Shown piece after piece: positions 1 through 10,030 of a stretch of 64,000 bases of DNA. This DNA is from Lingula anatina (Eukaryota > Brachiopoda > Lingulata > Lingulida > Lingulidae). Below the pieces are notes generated by a model. It was not told the origin of the DNA. It did no database searches and was given only the letters and a program-made list of their open reading frames with translations. The stretch spans positions 361,538 through 425,537 of the forward strand of contig NW_019775385.1 in assembly GCF_001039355.2 (NCBI RefSeq), written 5' to 3'. Made by a program: the position numbers and the translations under genes. Positions within the stretch are counted from its first letter, which is position 1, and each line of letters starts with the position of its first letter.

Positions 1-83
1 ACATGCACACGTACAAAAAAGCGCACACATATGTATTCAGACTAAGTCGACAATTTTTTTTGTATCCCGTTGAACAAACATGT

Positions 84-191
84 CTAGCAGCTGCCCGCTT
101 TAGCGATGAGTTTTCTTACAGAGCTTGCAATGTTCCAAGATAGGGATAAAGGACTCCACGGATTCCTGCTTCCCCAGGTCCATCTCCACTC
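84..191 (-). CDS. Copy A exon 14: C-terminal Trp-rich tail and stop
   Basis: Acceptor TATCAG precedes GAG TGG AGA TGG. Read in the phase set by exon 13, it gives 35 residues beginning EWRWTWGSRNPW and ending AGSC, then TAG at 84-86. A second frame (VEMDLGKQE...) is also open, but phase and the pattern of paralog differences favour the Trp-rich frame. Bases 1-83 are 3' flank; I see no clear polyadenylation signal there. Confidence 0.7.
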   Translation of the reverse strand, partial: EWRWTWGSRNPWSPLSLSWNIASSVRKLIAKAGSC

Positions 192-225
192 CTGATATGA
201 AAAAGACAGCTTCAATCCCATTTTT

Positions 226-227
<2 letters not shown>

Positions 228-274
<47 letters not shown>
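228..274. repeat. (AAT)n microsatellite in intron 13 of copy A
   Basis: Uninterrupted run of TAA/AAT units between exons 14 and 13. The poly-Ile ORF across it is not a gene. Confidence 0.95.
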
Positions 275-277
<3 letters not shown>

Positions 278-373
278 CATGACAATCCTGGATCAAAAGT
301 TATACAAATTTATTTAAGCCAAGTTGAATAAAAACAATGAACTGATATTAAATTACACCAATTCACAACTTAC

Positions 374-553
374 CCAGAACCTCCAGCCCCCAACGCTGAC
401 CTTAGATCTGACTTGATACCAAGCTTGGATGGTAATCGTCATGGGGTCGTGACCGTGGTAGAACGAAAAACAAATCCCGGGATACAACTTCCCCTCTCCT
501 TCAACCAGGTAATTGAGGGTGACGCCGATGTTTATCCCACCACGAGCCAGTGC
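374..553 (-). CDS. Copy A exon 13
   Basis: 60 codons, phase 0 at both ends, acceptor TTTCCAG and donor GTAAGT. Encodes ALARGGINIGVTLNY followed by YHGHDPM, IQAWYQ and WRFW. Strand-like alternation of polar and aromatic residues suggests beta-sheet. It is 180 nt in all four copies. Confidence 0.85.
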
Positions 554-828
554 CTGGAAATAATGCATGACATATTTAGCGTGCATTAGGATCATCTTGA
601 TTATATCCTAAAAGTATGTATCACGACTTTGACAAAATCGTTATCGATAAAAGCTCAGTTAATAATAAACAGCGACGGTTTTATTAACAACTACACACAG
701 TTGTTCTTTTGATATTTTCAATAAATAAAATTACTTATTAACATCTACAACGCGAACTGTTTTAGTCTTTGAAATATTTCAGTGGCATTACTGAAAAGAA
801 TTGTGTATATTTGTGTTTATAAACTTAC

Positions 829-2151
829 AGCAACATTAGCTGAAGCAGCTCCAGATATTGCGACACTAGCTTTAAGGGTCATCGTCAAACAGTGAGAACA
901 GGGGTTATTTGAACGAGGACAAAACCCTACTCTTACACTAAAGTCCACCCTCGGTGCCAAGGTAACTGTAACGGTGATATGGCCGACATAGATAAAAATC
1001 TGGAACGACTTGGTTATTGGTGATGGTTTGAAAACTGGAAAAGTTCTGACCAGTGGGCCAGACCGATAAATGTTCACCACTGTGGTCCCGAGGACATTGA
1101 GATAGACTCTCGTGGTACTGCTGCTTCTCTTAATACGATATGCTTCTGCGATTGCAAGAGTAAGACGTAGGGAGAAGACTTTGAGTTTGGCTACTGATTT
1201 GCCGTACACTTTACAGTATCCTTGCTGTACATTTTCACCAGCAAACACACCAGACTTGATATAAATATTTGTTTTCGTAGGGCCAAAACCGATGTGGGAT
1301 AGGCAGTGTTTATTGTCTGGGTATTGAGAGTTATCACTTGAGAACTGCGATGAACTTAACAATTCTGAATACCGTGAACCGTGGGTGCCCCAAGAACTGC
1401 AATCAAGATGGTCAACTCTTCTCTTGGTGCGCGCGGAGTTCATCGTGTCGTAAGTTTCAATATGAGTACCAACTGGTACACCTTTAAGTTGAAGATACTC
1501 CTTAATGTCTGAAAATGAGCATGCATATCTTACATCTGCCATAAGAAGTGCATTGAGAAGGATTCTGTCCACCTCTGTTTGACCTGAATTGGGCCATGCT
1601 TTATTGTTTGTATCCAGTACTTTTCTGTAGGCAAGTTCGCCTTTGATGGTCACAACAACAGCTTCACGTAATTCACAGTCAGATGATGGACGAGTCAGCA
1701 GATTTACTAGCCATTGCTGAACCGACTCAACGTGGAAGTTTCTTCTCAGAGCGTGGATACAGCCTATCTCTATCTCTTCCAACTGTCCTTCTCTTTTAGC
1801 AACTGCCAAAACATCCGGCGTTAGTCTGTTGTCTCCAAAGTTACCTATAGCCTCAAGAGCGTCACTGATTTGTTCTGTATTGTTATTTTTGTCGCCTGAT
1901 TGAAGATGGCGTCGAAGAAGATCCACTAATTCTGACCGAAAACCAGTGCTTGTAGTTTCCTTGGAGGCGAGGGAGCCGAGGGTAAGTATGACGTGACTTT
2001 GGGATTGATCCTCTTGAGAGGACGTGTTCCAGAGTGTCTTGACTGTGGTCAAGATGTGGTTTGTGGGTTTAGCAATAAAGGACAACTTCTGAATCAGTTC
2101 CTGCTTTTGCCCGGTTGATAGTGGATGATACTGGACCAGATCTGACAGAGA
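829..2151 (-). CDS. Copy A exon 12: helical lipid-transfer region, R-T-K-R site and C-terminal beta region
   Basis: 441 codons without a stop, the largest exon of the gene. The first 240 residues or so are helical and contain ALEAIGNFGDNRL and CIHALRRNF, as in the helical domain of large lipid transfer proteins. Next comes ARTKRRVDH, a furin-type R-X-K-R site, and then a Cys-containing, beta-rich segment (YPDNKHCLSH, VYGKSVAKLKVF, CSHCLTMTLKA). Acceptor TTCCAAG; donor GCT|GTAAGT. Confidence 0.88.
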
Positions 2152-2166
2152 CTTGGAAAAGAAAAA

Positions 2167-2179
2167 CAATCAATCAATA

Positions 2180-2214
<35 letters not shown>

Positions 2215-2224
2215 AAATAAATAA
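2167..2224. repeat. (CAAT)n / (AAAT)n microsatellite next to the exon 12 acceptor of copy A
   Basis: Tetranucleotide array lying a few bases upstream of the exon 12 acceptor in gene orientation, where the polypyrimidine and branch region would be. Confidence 0.9.
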
Positions 2225-2504
2225 AAGAATGTCATAGTGTTACTTATAATGATCATTACTACAAAATATGTTACGACTGTCTCCTCTTTAAGAAAGAAGA
2301 ACGTGATGCATGAAAAATCTCCCAGAGTAAAAATCATTTGACCGTTGTGTGCATTACTGTAAAGTCAAATTCCGTTTGTCTTATAGATCAAAGTTTACTA
2401 GGACATGCTGTAGATGATCAGAGACAATTGAACACGAATGGATCCACAAATCAAGTGAAGGAGTCATGGACAACTAAGATAACAGTACTCTTTATAAACT
2501 GCAC

Positions 2505-2591
2505 CTTTTCGACTTCTTTTCCGCCGGCTGTGATATAAAGATCCAAAATTTCTTTGCATATTTCCCAATTTGCCGAACACTTGGAAACAAT
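2505..2591 (-). CDS. Copy A exon 11
   Basis: 29 codons, phase 0-0: IVSKCSANWEICKEILDLY followed by an ITAGGKEVEK-like end. Acceptor TTTCTAG; donor GTGCAG is weaker than the GTAACG/GTACCG of the paralogs. One of two conserved Cys-bearing helices of the helical domain. Confidence 0.85.
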
Positions 2592-3282
2592 CTAGAAATA
2601 AATATTGGCTTAGACTTTAGCAAAGTTAAAAAATAATAGAAAGAAAAAAACATTAGTGGAATTTAAAGTTATAAATTTTACGTTAAGCAATAACGTAGAC
2701 TCAATCCTGAAAATATTAAATAATGTATACAATGCTGTCTTATACATATTCTTACCAATTTTTAGAAATAAAAAGGAAAGTGGACACGTTACAAAACCTG
2801 ACTAACTACAGGTATGTCTTAAATAATCATATATTTGCTATTGGTAATATGTAAAGTGACAGCTTAAACTGTTAAATTCGTAAAAAAAAAAAACATTATA
2901 AAAAGTTTCCCTAGGAAGCTTTCTCATATTATCTTGAGTACTTTTTTACGATAGTGTCTTGTGATTGAAATACATCAGGCAAAAAAATATGTAATTGATC
3001 ATAAAATGAAAGCTTTGTTGTTATTTTGATGTTAGCGTCACAAATATCTCAATAAAACATTGACCTTAGCGAGAAATGCTCTGTGGTGCTTCGACGTAAC
3101 GTACCCACTTACGACTTTTTTACAGGCTCCATCGATGGCCTTGTTTTGGGACGCTCCCAATTTTTCCCATTTTTATATACTTTACACATATGGTGAGTAG
3201 ATTGTGTCTTACAATTTTTATTAAAATCGCTAGGGTGGAAAGGGTACTTCTGTAATATGAGAAAGCCTCCTTAAATGCAAAC

Positions 3283-3404
3283 CTCTTTTGTTGTTTGCAT
3301 CAGTTGCTTAACCAGGGCAGGTTTGTTGGCGGCTGCAGAGGTTGCAGTGTTGTGTGGCATCCCGAGTTCATTTTCCAGTGACAGAATTTCATTCACTTCG
3401 TTTA
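3283..3404 (-). CDS. Copy A exon 10
   Basis: 122 nt, phase 1 in and phase 0 out. Encodes NEVNEILSLENELGMPHN then SAAANKPALVKQL, a helical pair. Acceptor TTATAG, donor GTTTGC. The same acceptor/donor arrangement is found in all copies. Confidence 0.85.
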
Positions 3405-3929
3405 CTATAACAAAAACATACAGAAAAGGGCCACAATTTAGAAATTATTTAGAACACTTTAAAAAATACACGTCTTCGGAAGAAACCTTTTCTCGTCTTT
3501 AACAATCAAGCAAAAACATACAGCATTGGTCAAAGCGGTGGTCCCACCTCCATTTTCGTGTACTTTTATTTATAAGTGATCACCTCACAGATAGAAATTT
3601 TCACAATCTGTGCCTTTTAGTTCAGATTTCACATCTAACATAATTATATTGTTATAGAATATACAAAATGGCAGTAATATCCATATCCATAGTTCATTCC
3701 ATTGATTCAAATTTATGTCCTCTTCATCCTCAGACCCCATGTTTCACCCCATCTGCAAGAGGTGAATTTGGGGGTAAATTTAGGAATCATCATGACAGAA
3801 CACTTGCTCACAATTCTCGTATAATGAGTGATTTGCAAGAACAAAATGTTCAAAGGATGGAGCACTATCTTTGAGCCCTGATAAAAAACCCACTGAGCAC
3901 CTGCAGCATTAATTGGAGTGTGCAATGCA

Positions 3930-5475
3930 GAGGAGAACCCCCTTCTAATCTAAACCAACTTCGCCAAGCTTGTCACAGTATCCCACAAAAATAATTGTTA
4001 CACTTGTTGAAGGTATGCCCCTATAGTGTGCTATTTGGTCCGATCTCACAAGATCAACAAAACCTGGTGAAAAAAAGTGGAAGAGATCACTCTGGAAGAG
4101 GGGGAGGTGTTAACCTCATTCGACGTAACAGCCCTATTCACCAGCGTACCAGGCAATGAAGTAACAAGTATGGCAGTAGAAAGGGCCAGGAAGGATAGAC
4201 CTTGGAAAACAGAACACTGCTTTCTCCAGAGGACTTTGGGGACCTACTAAAGCTAACAATTGAGACAATTTACTTCTGGTACCAAGGGCGTATTTACGAA
4301 CAGATATATGGACTGGCAATGGGCTTTCCACTCTCTCTCCTGTCCTGGTCAACCTATTCATGGAAAAGTTTGAAGAGCAGGCACTAAGAACAGCCACCCA
4401 CCCACCAAAATTTTGGGCCAGGTACGTCGATGATACAGGGGTTATAATACATGAACAACACGAGGAGGAGCTTTTCCAACATCAATGCACAACATGATAG
4501 CATTAAGTTCACAATAGAAAGAGAAGATGACAACCAGACATTACCCATGCTGGACTTACATGTACAGCTTACTAGGAGGAATGATACCATCACATCAGAC
4601 ATTTATAGGAAGCCTACGCATACAGACCCCTACCTTCAATGGACATCCCACCACCCTGTCCAACAGAAGATAGGAATTATTAAGACGCTGATGCATAGTG
4701 CAGACACACTGATAAAAGAGAAACCCAAGATAGAGATAGAGAAGGAAAAATCAGAGTGGCTTTTAAAAACTGTGGTTACCCGGAAAGGGCTATAAAAGAA
4801 GGGGAAAAGAAAGGAAGTAAAAACAACAAAGACTAGAGAACAGGACTGAAAAAGAAAAACCCAAAGGACATGTGGTACTACCTTACATAGAAGGGGTTAG
4901 TGAAAAGCTAAAAAGAGCATTCAGAAAAAGGAGTGTAGTTTTACACCATAAGACAGGACAGACATTAAGAGGCATCCTAGTATCCCCAAAGGACAAATAA
5001 GTCCCAGGAGAACAGTGTGTTGTTGTATACCAGTGTGAGGTGTGTGGAGAGAAATACATCGGAGAGACAGGACGTTCCTTAACAGAGAGATTCACTGAAC
5101 ATCAAAACTCCATCAAAAAACGTGATAAAAAATCTGCCCTCAGCCAACACCAGGAACAGACAGGGCATTGTATAACATCAACAACCATAGAAGACATAAA
5201 AATCTTGGAAAGAGAGCCACGAGACCTACACCGGAAAGTTCTTGAAGCGATTAACATCCGCTTACATGGGGCCAAGTTGAATCGGAATGATGGGACTGAG
5301 CTACCCAACCTCTACCTACCACTCCTAAGGGAGGGCAGGCAAGGGGGGGGGGTCTGACCAAATAGCACACCAGAGGGGGTGATAGGTTGTCACACCTGTT
5401 ACAACCTCATTCCCTGATGAAGTCTGACTGCAAGCAGATGAAATGTTGAATGGTAAGCTTAGACAAATATAAGTA
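3930..5475 (+). mobile_element. Penelope-like retroelement remnant (RT plus GIY-YIG endonuclease) in intron 9 of copy A
   Basis: Plus-strand, antisense to the host gene. From left to right in shifted frames: SFDVTALFTSVP (RT motif with the first catalytic Asp, about 4117), [22 protein letters not shown] (catalytic YVDD at 4423-4434), MLDLHVQLTR, IYRKPTHTD, a Lys/Glu-rich linker, then CGEKYIGETGRSLTERF (GIY-YIG nuclease, about 5040-5100), ending at a stop at 5357. At least two frameshifts break the RT, so it is dead. The intron 9 sequences of copy B match copy A up to about 3.9 kb and lack this block, which marks the insertion. The left end is approximate. Confidence 0.85.
5040..5357 (+). pseudogene. 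GIY-YIG endonuclease domain of the Penelope-like element
   Basis: Open frame of 105 codons with the K-Y-I-G core, Arg at GRSLTERF and His in TEHQNSIKK, the usual layout of the nuclease that Penelope-like elements carry after the reverse transcriptase. It is the best preserved part of the element. It ends in a G-run (about 5343-5351) before the stop. Confidence 0.8.
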
Positions 5476-5657
5476 GCTATAGACAAAATAATCTTCACAA
5501 GTCTCCTGAATAGAGGAAATTCACCTGGATAGCCTCAATCCCTATGTTCTGTTAGACATCGAAGTATTGGACTATTTCTATATTAATCTGTTGATTGAAA
5601 AGAAATTATTTCATTCTAATACCTTTCTTAAAATATATATAACGCTATTACACTTAC

Positions 5658-5768
5658 ATTGTGACGGATCTGTTGGATCCTTAATGAAGTTCGCCACAAC
5701 CTGACTCAACCTATCCTCTTCATCGAACTTTTTCCTCAAAACAGTCCATCTTCGGTACACACCAGACA
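5658..5768 (-). CDS. Copy A exon 9
   Basis: 111 nt, phase 1-1: VSGVYRRWTVLRKKFDEED then a PTDPSQ end. Acceptor ATTACAG; donor GTAAGTG. Highly charged helix of the helical domain, present in all copies. Confidence 0.85.
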
Positions 5769-6197
5769 CTGTAATAGTGCAGTACATAACCATTTGTAGA
5801 ATAAAAATGACCCACTAGCGGTTTAAGAAAGAAAGAAAGAAAGAAAGAAATACATGTCTCGAAATAACCAGCTCATCAAAGTGAAAAAAGCAGACCTTAT
5901 TTTTTTTTGTCTTCTCTGAACCGTATTTTAAGTTAAAGAAATTTAGTTACAATAACAGTTTTTCACACCGTGTATGAGCTGTATTTTCAGTTTGGGAGAT
6001 TAAAAATTAATTCTGAGAAACTACGTGTGTATGTAGCAGACTAGCAGTATATACATGTAACAGAAACTAATATCTTATCTTCATTTTGGTAATGACAAAT
6101 ATTTTAATATATGAACTTAGATGAAATATAATTATCAGCTTATCAGTTTATCTTTTCATTGTGATAATCGTACATTGTTCCAGGCTAGTACACATAC

Positions 6198-6381
6198 CCT
6201 TGTCATACTGTCCGACCAAGGATCTTTTCTGGAATTGAGTGTTAGCTGCCGCTTCCATTCTTTGAACGCCTTCAACGGAACGCTTTACGTGCTTGCGTAA
6301 GGTAAGGTTGAAGGTCACGTCAGATGTTAAAAATGCCCCAAGATCAACATCCCCTCCTTCCTCAGAGCTGCTGGCCTCATC
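6198..6381 (-). CDS. Copy A exon 8
   Basis: 184 nt, phase 0 in and 1 out. Acidic start (DEASSSEEGGDVDLG), then LTSDVTFNLTLRKHVKRSV and VQRMEAAANTQFQKRSLVG. KHVKR is a possible basic cleavage site but lacks Arg at P4. Acceptor TCCTTCAG, donor GTATGTG. Confidence 0.85.
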
Positions 6382-6998
6382 CTGAAGGAATAACGCATCA
6401 GTGAAATGCAGTATCGGATCCCTGTGTATACTTATAAACATTATTATTTGTATTTGGTTTTTGTAATTTTGTCTGGGAAATGCAATGTACAATTCGAGTA
6501 TGTTTCGAGTATGTTAAGCATCGTGAATTTTAAAAAAAGCAAAAAGATAGAAGCAATATCGAATTATTAGATGCACCAAAAACTTCTTTTTCAATATCTG
6601 GATGGTGATAAAGGGTAAAGGCGACTTACAAAGGTAATTCTTCTTTAATGGGTTACTTATGACCAATAGCTTTATTTCATAAAAATAATCAGATGTTAAA
6701 TTTTGCAAAATGCCCTTTTCACTATGCCTCATGGATCTACCATCTACCTAATTTGACAGCGTAGTGACTGTTTGGTTAAATGAATGGAACTACAAATTTA
6801 TGAACAATTATTACCAAATAATATATGATAAAAAATTAAATTACCTTAACAAATATGCACCTGAGGTCGTAAACGGCTATACCGGTATGAACACGCTTAA
6901 ATATTTCGGACCACGCTAACATGCGGTAAGAAAAATTAATCAAAAAAAAAAAAAACTGCTACAATATCACGCTGCTTTATAAATTAAATCATATCTAC

Positions 6999-7191
6999 CT
7001 GTTCCTCGGGCTTGTCAAAAACCTGTACGTGTCCGGAGACGCTGGTCAGTATATTTCCACTAACACGCTGGACTTCATCTGTCTCGATGTCCACTTCGTC
7101 GGTGTCCAAGTCAGTATTATCCTCTGCATATATCTCCTTGGATGAAAAGTGCTTCTTTACTTCAATTTCTCCAAATTGCAGCTCTGTAGAC
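6999..7191 (-). CDS. Copy A exon 7
   Basis: 193 nt, phase 2 in and 0 out. Acidic block DTDEVDIETDEVQRVSG, then SVSGHVQVFDKPEEQ. Acceptor AATGTTAG, donor GTAGATATG. This phase asymmetry is what shows that the duplicated blocks in copies B and C cannot be spliced in series. Confidence 0.85.
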
Positions 7192-7842
7192 CTAACATTG
7201 AATTTAATTCTAAATAGTAAATGGACATAATGAGACCAAAAGCACTACACATTTCATTTTAGGAAAGTAAAAGAAAGAGAAAACATTAAAAATAAAAAGC
7301 ATATCGGGAAAAATAAGTCGAGAGATATAATTTAACGTATATACACCTGTAAACACTAAAGTTACTATGTAAGAACAATGTCAAACAATCCATAGTTAAA
7401 ATATAGGTCATTTAAAATACAACAGCTATTTTTTCTCAATCCCAAATGTCATTTTTGTCACAATTGATGGTTTGATATTTACTTAAAGGAACAAGATTTT
7501 AAGACAAAAATTAATTCGAAATCTATTTTATAAAGACATTAAAATTAATTTAAAAAAAATAATAATAATAAGCACTCGTGCTTGTTTTTAGTAAAAAAAG
7601 GAATAATTGCATTTATGATAAACCATGCAACTGTGATCTCATTTTTGATGTTTTATGGCTTAAATTGAGACACATGTTTTGATTTAACTTTTTGAATAAC
7701 ATACCTGTAACATGGAGGACAAATTCTTTGCACCCTTTCCTTATTTTTGTAAATAAATTTAGGATAAAAATGTCCCTTTTCAATAAAAGCTGTTGAAAAA
7801 CCTGTAAGTATCTAAAATCAATATAAATACAAATCAAAATCC

Positions 7843-7935
7843 CTCCTAGAGGTGCGGAAGCTTTTTTTTATGAAACTAGTACGACTTATGGAGTTAAGGG
7901 GCTGTATTACTCTGCTGAAGGATATCCTGTTGTGA
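7843..7935. repeat. Dispersed repeat in intron 6 of copy A (also in copy B intron 6 and inverted at 36243-36345)
   Basis: Contains a stretch from 'actagtacgacttatgg' to 'tgtattactctgctga' that recurs exactly, inverted, at 36262-36310 and in diverged form at about 32790-32890. Probably an old mobile element; no ends were resolved. Confidence 0.6.
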
Positions 7936-8000
7936 ATATGTATCAGGTGCCACGGTCCAGCTCTCTTTCATAAGTATTATGTTGTTGTTGTACACAAGCC

Positions 8001-8008
8001 AAAAAAAA

Positions 8009-8094
<86 letters not shown>
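8001..8094. repeat. Poly-A followed by (TA)n in intron 6 of copy A
   Basis: About 26 A followed by more than 30 TA dinucleotides, just downstream of the exon 6 donor in gene orientation. Confidence 0.95.
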
Positions 8095-8096
<2 letters not shown>

Positions 8097-8123
8097 GATG
8101 AAATGGTAGGACCATACGCTTAC

Positions 8124-8244
8124 CTGTAGCGTGAGTTATGTGTCCCCATGACGTCCGTCTCTTTGACATTTTCTTTGCCACGCACTAAATTCGTTTGAAG
8201 TGCCGACAGAATAGAACGCTTGAAATTCATGACATCTATATTTC
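8124..8244 (-). CDS. Copy A exon 6: conserved N-sheet segment
   Basis: 121 nt, phase 1-2: DVMNFKRSILSALQTNLV then ETDVMGTHNSRY. The N-F-K-R-S-I-L-S-A-L-Q and E-T-D-V-M-G motifs match the N-I-K-R-G-I-L-S-L-L-Q / E-T-D-V-x-G signature of vitellogenin-type N-sheets. This is the strongest single family marker. Acceptor TTTTAG; donor GTAAGC. Confidence 0.9.
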
Positions 8245-8526
8245 CTAAAATAAAGGTGGAGGTTTTAAGCATGAAGTCTTTTTTAAGAAAGATATTCTGA
8301 TGTTTATATGGAGAACATATACTTACTTTGTTTATTTTTAATTGAGCGGCAAATATGCAATTTATTATGTTTATCTGATTGCTGTCTGATCTAAGCGTTT
8401 GTTTATGTGAAAAATATTTCAAAAGGGAGAGGATCGTGCCCCTCCCTTTTGGCAAGTGTTATGATTTTGATTTAAGATTGTCTTTATCCAGAAGATATAT
8501 AGCTTGAGGAGATATATTATATTTAC

Positions 8527-8566
8527 CATACCTAAATCATTCTTGGTAAACTTTGCCTCGCGGTGT
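8527..8566 (-). pseudogene. Duplicate fragment of the 3' end of exon 5 (copy A)
   Basis: The reverse complement reads ...TTTACCAAGAATGATTTAG|GTATGG, resembling the end of exon 5 with a usable GT. The sequence beyond it matches the intron following exon 5 in copy B, whereas the full exon 5 of copy A sits about 90 bp away with a different flank. Probably the remains of an ancestral exon 5 end after a local duplication. Confidence 0.6.
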
Positions 8567-8618
8567 ACGGCGTATGGAATATCTTAGAAAAGAAATGCGT
8601 CTCCGTTTGTCGTCTTAC

Positions 8619-8737
8619 CTAAATCTTTCTTGGTAAATCTAGCCTCGGCAATAGTTCCGTTCCCCAGTTGAACAAACCAGGTGGGCTGGTCATACAGGTC
8701 GTCAGCAGACAGGGGAGCCTCGGGTTGGGAAGTCGTC
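8619..8737 (-). CDS. Copy A exon 5
   Basis: 119 nt, phase 2-1: TTSQPEAPLSADDLYDQPTW, then FVQLGNGTIAEARFTKKDL. It precedes the NFKRS motif, as the 'x-V-x-F-V-S-K-x-D' strand does in vitellogenin-type N-sheets. Acceptor CAATAG, donor GTAAGAC. Confidence 0.87.
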
Positions 8738-8916
8738 CTATTGAAATGGAAACGAAAATGTGTGAAATAAGGTCCCAAACAGATAAATACAAATCATTGC
8801 AGTAAATGAACTTTACTTTCATCCATAGCTTATTTGAGCAAGTATTAAATGCCACATGATACATCATGGACACTGAATATGTCCACGGTGCAATGGTTAA
8901 ACTAAAACAAAATTAA

Positions 8917-8952
8917 CTAATTAATTAATTAATTAATTAATTAATTAATTAA
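8917..8952. repeat. (TTAA)n microsatellite in intron 4 of copy A
   Basis: Run of AATT/TTAA units just downstream of the exon 4 donor in gene orientation. Confidence 0.9.
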
Positions 8953-8969
8953 GATAACATGGTTCTCAC

Positions 8970-9057
8970 CCATTTCCTTTGATCACTTGCACAAGAACAT
9001 TACGCATAAACATAAGGAAGGATGAAGCGCTTTCATCTAAGTAGCTCCCAAAGCCAT
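8970..9057 (-). CDS. Copy A exon 4
   Basis: 88 nt, phase 1-2: GFGSYLDESASSFLMFMRN then VLVQVIKGNG. Acceptor TTTCCAG; donor GTGAGA. Same length in copies B and C. Confidence 0.85.
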
Positions 9058-9299
9058 CTGGAAATGAGCAACGAAATAACATATGCACTGTAATGTCAAT
9101 AATAACATAAGGCTATAGGTTCTCTCGCTTCTCGTTTTCAGGATTTAAGGACCCTGCATTTTCAATATTAGTTGATTTGCTAGACCCTTATAAAATGTCT
9201 AATATAATGTCTCAGATTATATATAGACACAAGATACCTCCTGTTATAGACAAAATATATGTGGAATAAAAATAAATCCTGATAAATTGTACCAAATAC

Positions 9300-9402
9300 C
9301 TCCAATATACTCCACATCTACATCAGCGGAGATGTGAAATGTTTCCTCTGCCGGACCAAACAGATTGACCTAGCTTTCATAGCGGTAGTGGAGGGTTTTA
9401 CC
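9300..9402 (-). CDS. Copy A exon 3, with in-frame TAG
   Basis: 103 nt, phase 0-1. Reads GKTLHYRYES, then TAG at 9370-9372, then VNLFGPAEETFHIS and ADVDVEYIGG. Copies B and C have E-A-K or a similar sequence at this point. The two adjacent changes (GAG GCC/GCA to TAG GTC) suggest relaxed constraint rather than one isolated read error. Confidence 0.85.
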
Positions 9403-9637
9403 CTGAAAATGCACAGAACGGAAGTATAAATTTTTGTTTTTCGCTCTCCCTATTCCGCTCTCTTTGCCGTGAGCGAATTCAAGAATACAAGAATATTTAC
9501 AACCCATGAATACATGTAGCTATTGCAAGGAAGTGAATGATTTATTTCATCCGAAATATACATGTTCGATTGACATTGATAATTATATAGTAAGATAAGA
9601 ATTGATACAAAGTCAACAGATCTAAGTGTATACTTAC

Positions 9638-9808
9638 ACGCAAATTGGAGTTGGGTAAGGCGGACGAATTTTTCGACACGTAGGCCTCCTCGTCTTTGCA
9701 CAAGGAAAGTTGCGCCAAAGCGGCAAAAATACACAGGTCAAGAATATGCCAGTATAACTGCATTTTCTTGCAGGCGTATCTGGGAAAGTTAAAACTACGA
9801 TGAAATAA
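9638..9808 (-). CDS. Copy A exon 2: start codon and signal peptide
   Basis: Acceptor TTTGCAG at 9809; ATG at 9763-9761. Encodes MQLYWHILDLCIFAALAQLS followed by a DEEAYVSKNSSAL segment: a hydrophobic core with cleavage likely near ALAQ/SLC, so a secreted product. This ATG is chosen because the matching ATG opens the peptide in copies B (34713) and C (55982). Donor GTAAGTA. Confidence 0.85.
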
Positions 9809-9955
9809 CTGCAAATTAATGTTAAATATTGATGACACTATAAAACACGTGTTTCATCGAATAGCGGTTTCTGTTTAAGCAATGGCTCCTGGTTTAACTC
9901 CCCAAAATGCAAACTGAAGTGTTCTGATCTAATAATAGCTGCGCTTATCATGCAA

Positions 9956-9956
<1 letters not shown>

Positions 9957-10028
<72 letters not shown>
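9957..10028. repeat. (CA)n(TA)n compound microsatellite in intron 1 of copy A
   Basis: About 14 CA units followed by about 20 TA units. Confidence 0.95.

Positions 10029-10030
<2 letters not shown>

Larger units (their letters stand above)
84..9763 (-). pseudogene. Large lipid transfer protein gene, copy A (LPD_N type; full length but with an in-frame stop)
   Basis: Coding exons read on the minus strand: e2 9638-9763, e3 9300-9402, e4 8970-9057, e5 8619-8737, e6 8124-8244, e7 6999-7191, e8 6198-6381, e9 5658-5768, e10 3283-3404, e11 2505-2591, e12 829-2151, e13 374-553, e14 84-191. All have AG/GT borders, phases agree, and they sum to 2865 nt (954 codons plus stop). The order of motifs (signal peptide, beta-strand segment with HYRYE, NFKRSILSALQ, ETDVMG, then a helical region) is that of the vitellogenin/MTP/apoB superfamily, whose members bind and carry lipid in the secretory pathway or haemolymph. 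Codon 53 is TAG (9370-9372) where the paralogs have GAG; the other exons are open. It may be a young pseudogene, a null allele or a sequence error. The family call is confident; the ligand and tissue are unknown. Confidence 0.8.

Noticed and set aside
84-191. Reading exon 14 as VEMDLGKQE...
   Set aside because: Needs a phase 1 junction that exon 13 does not provide, stops early in copy D, and shows no third-position excess among paralogs.
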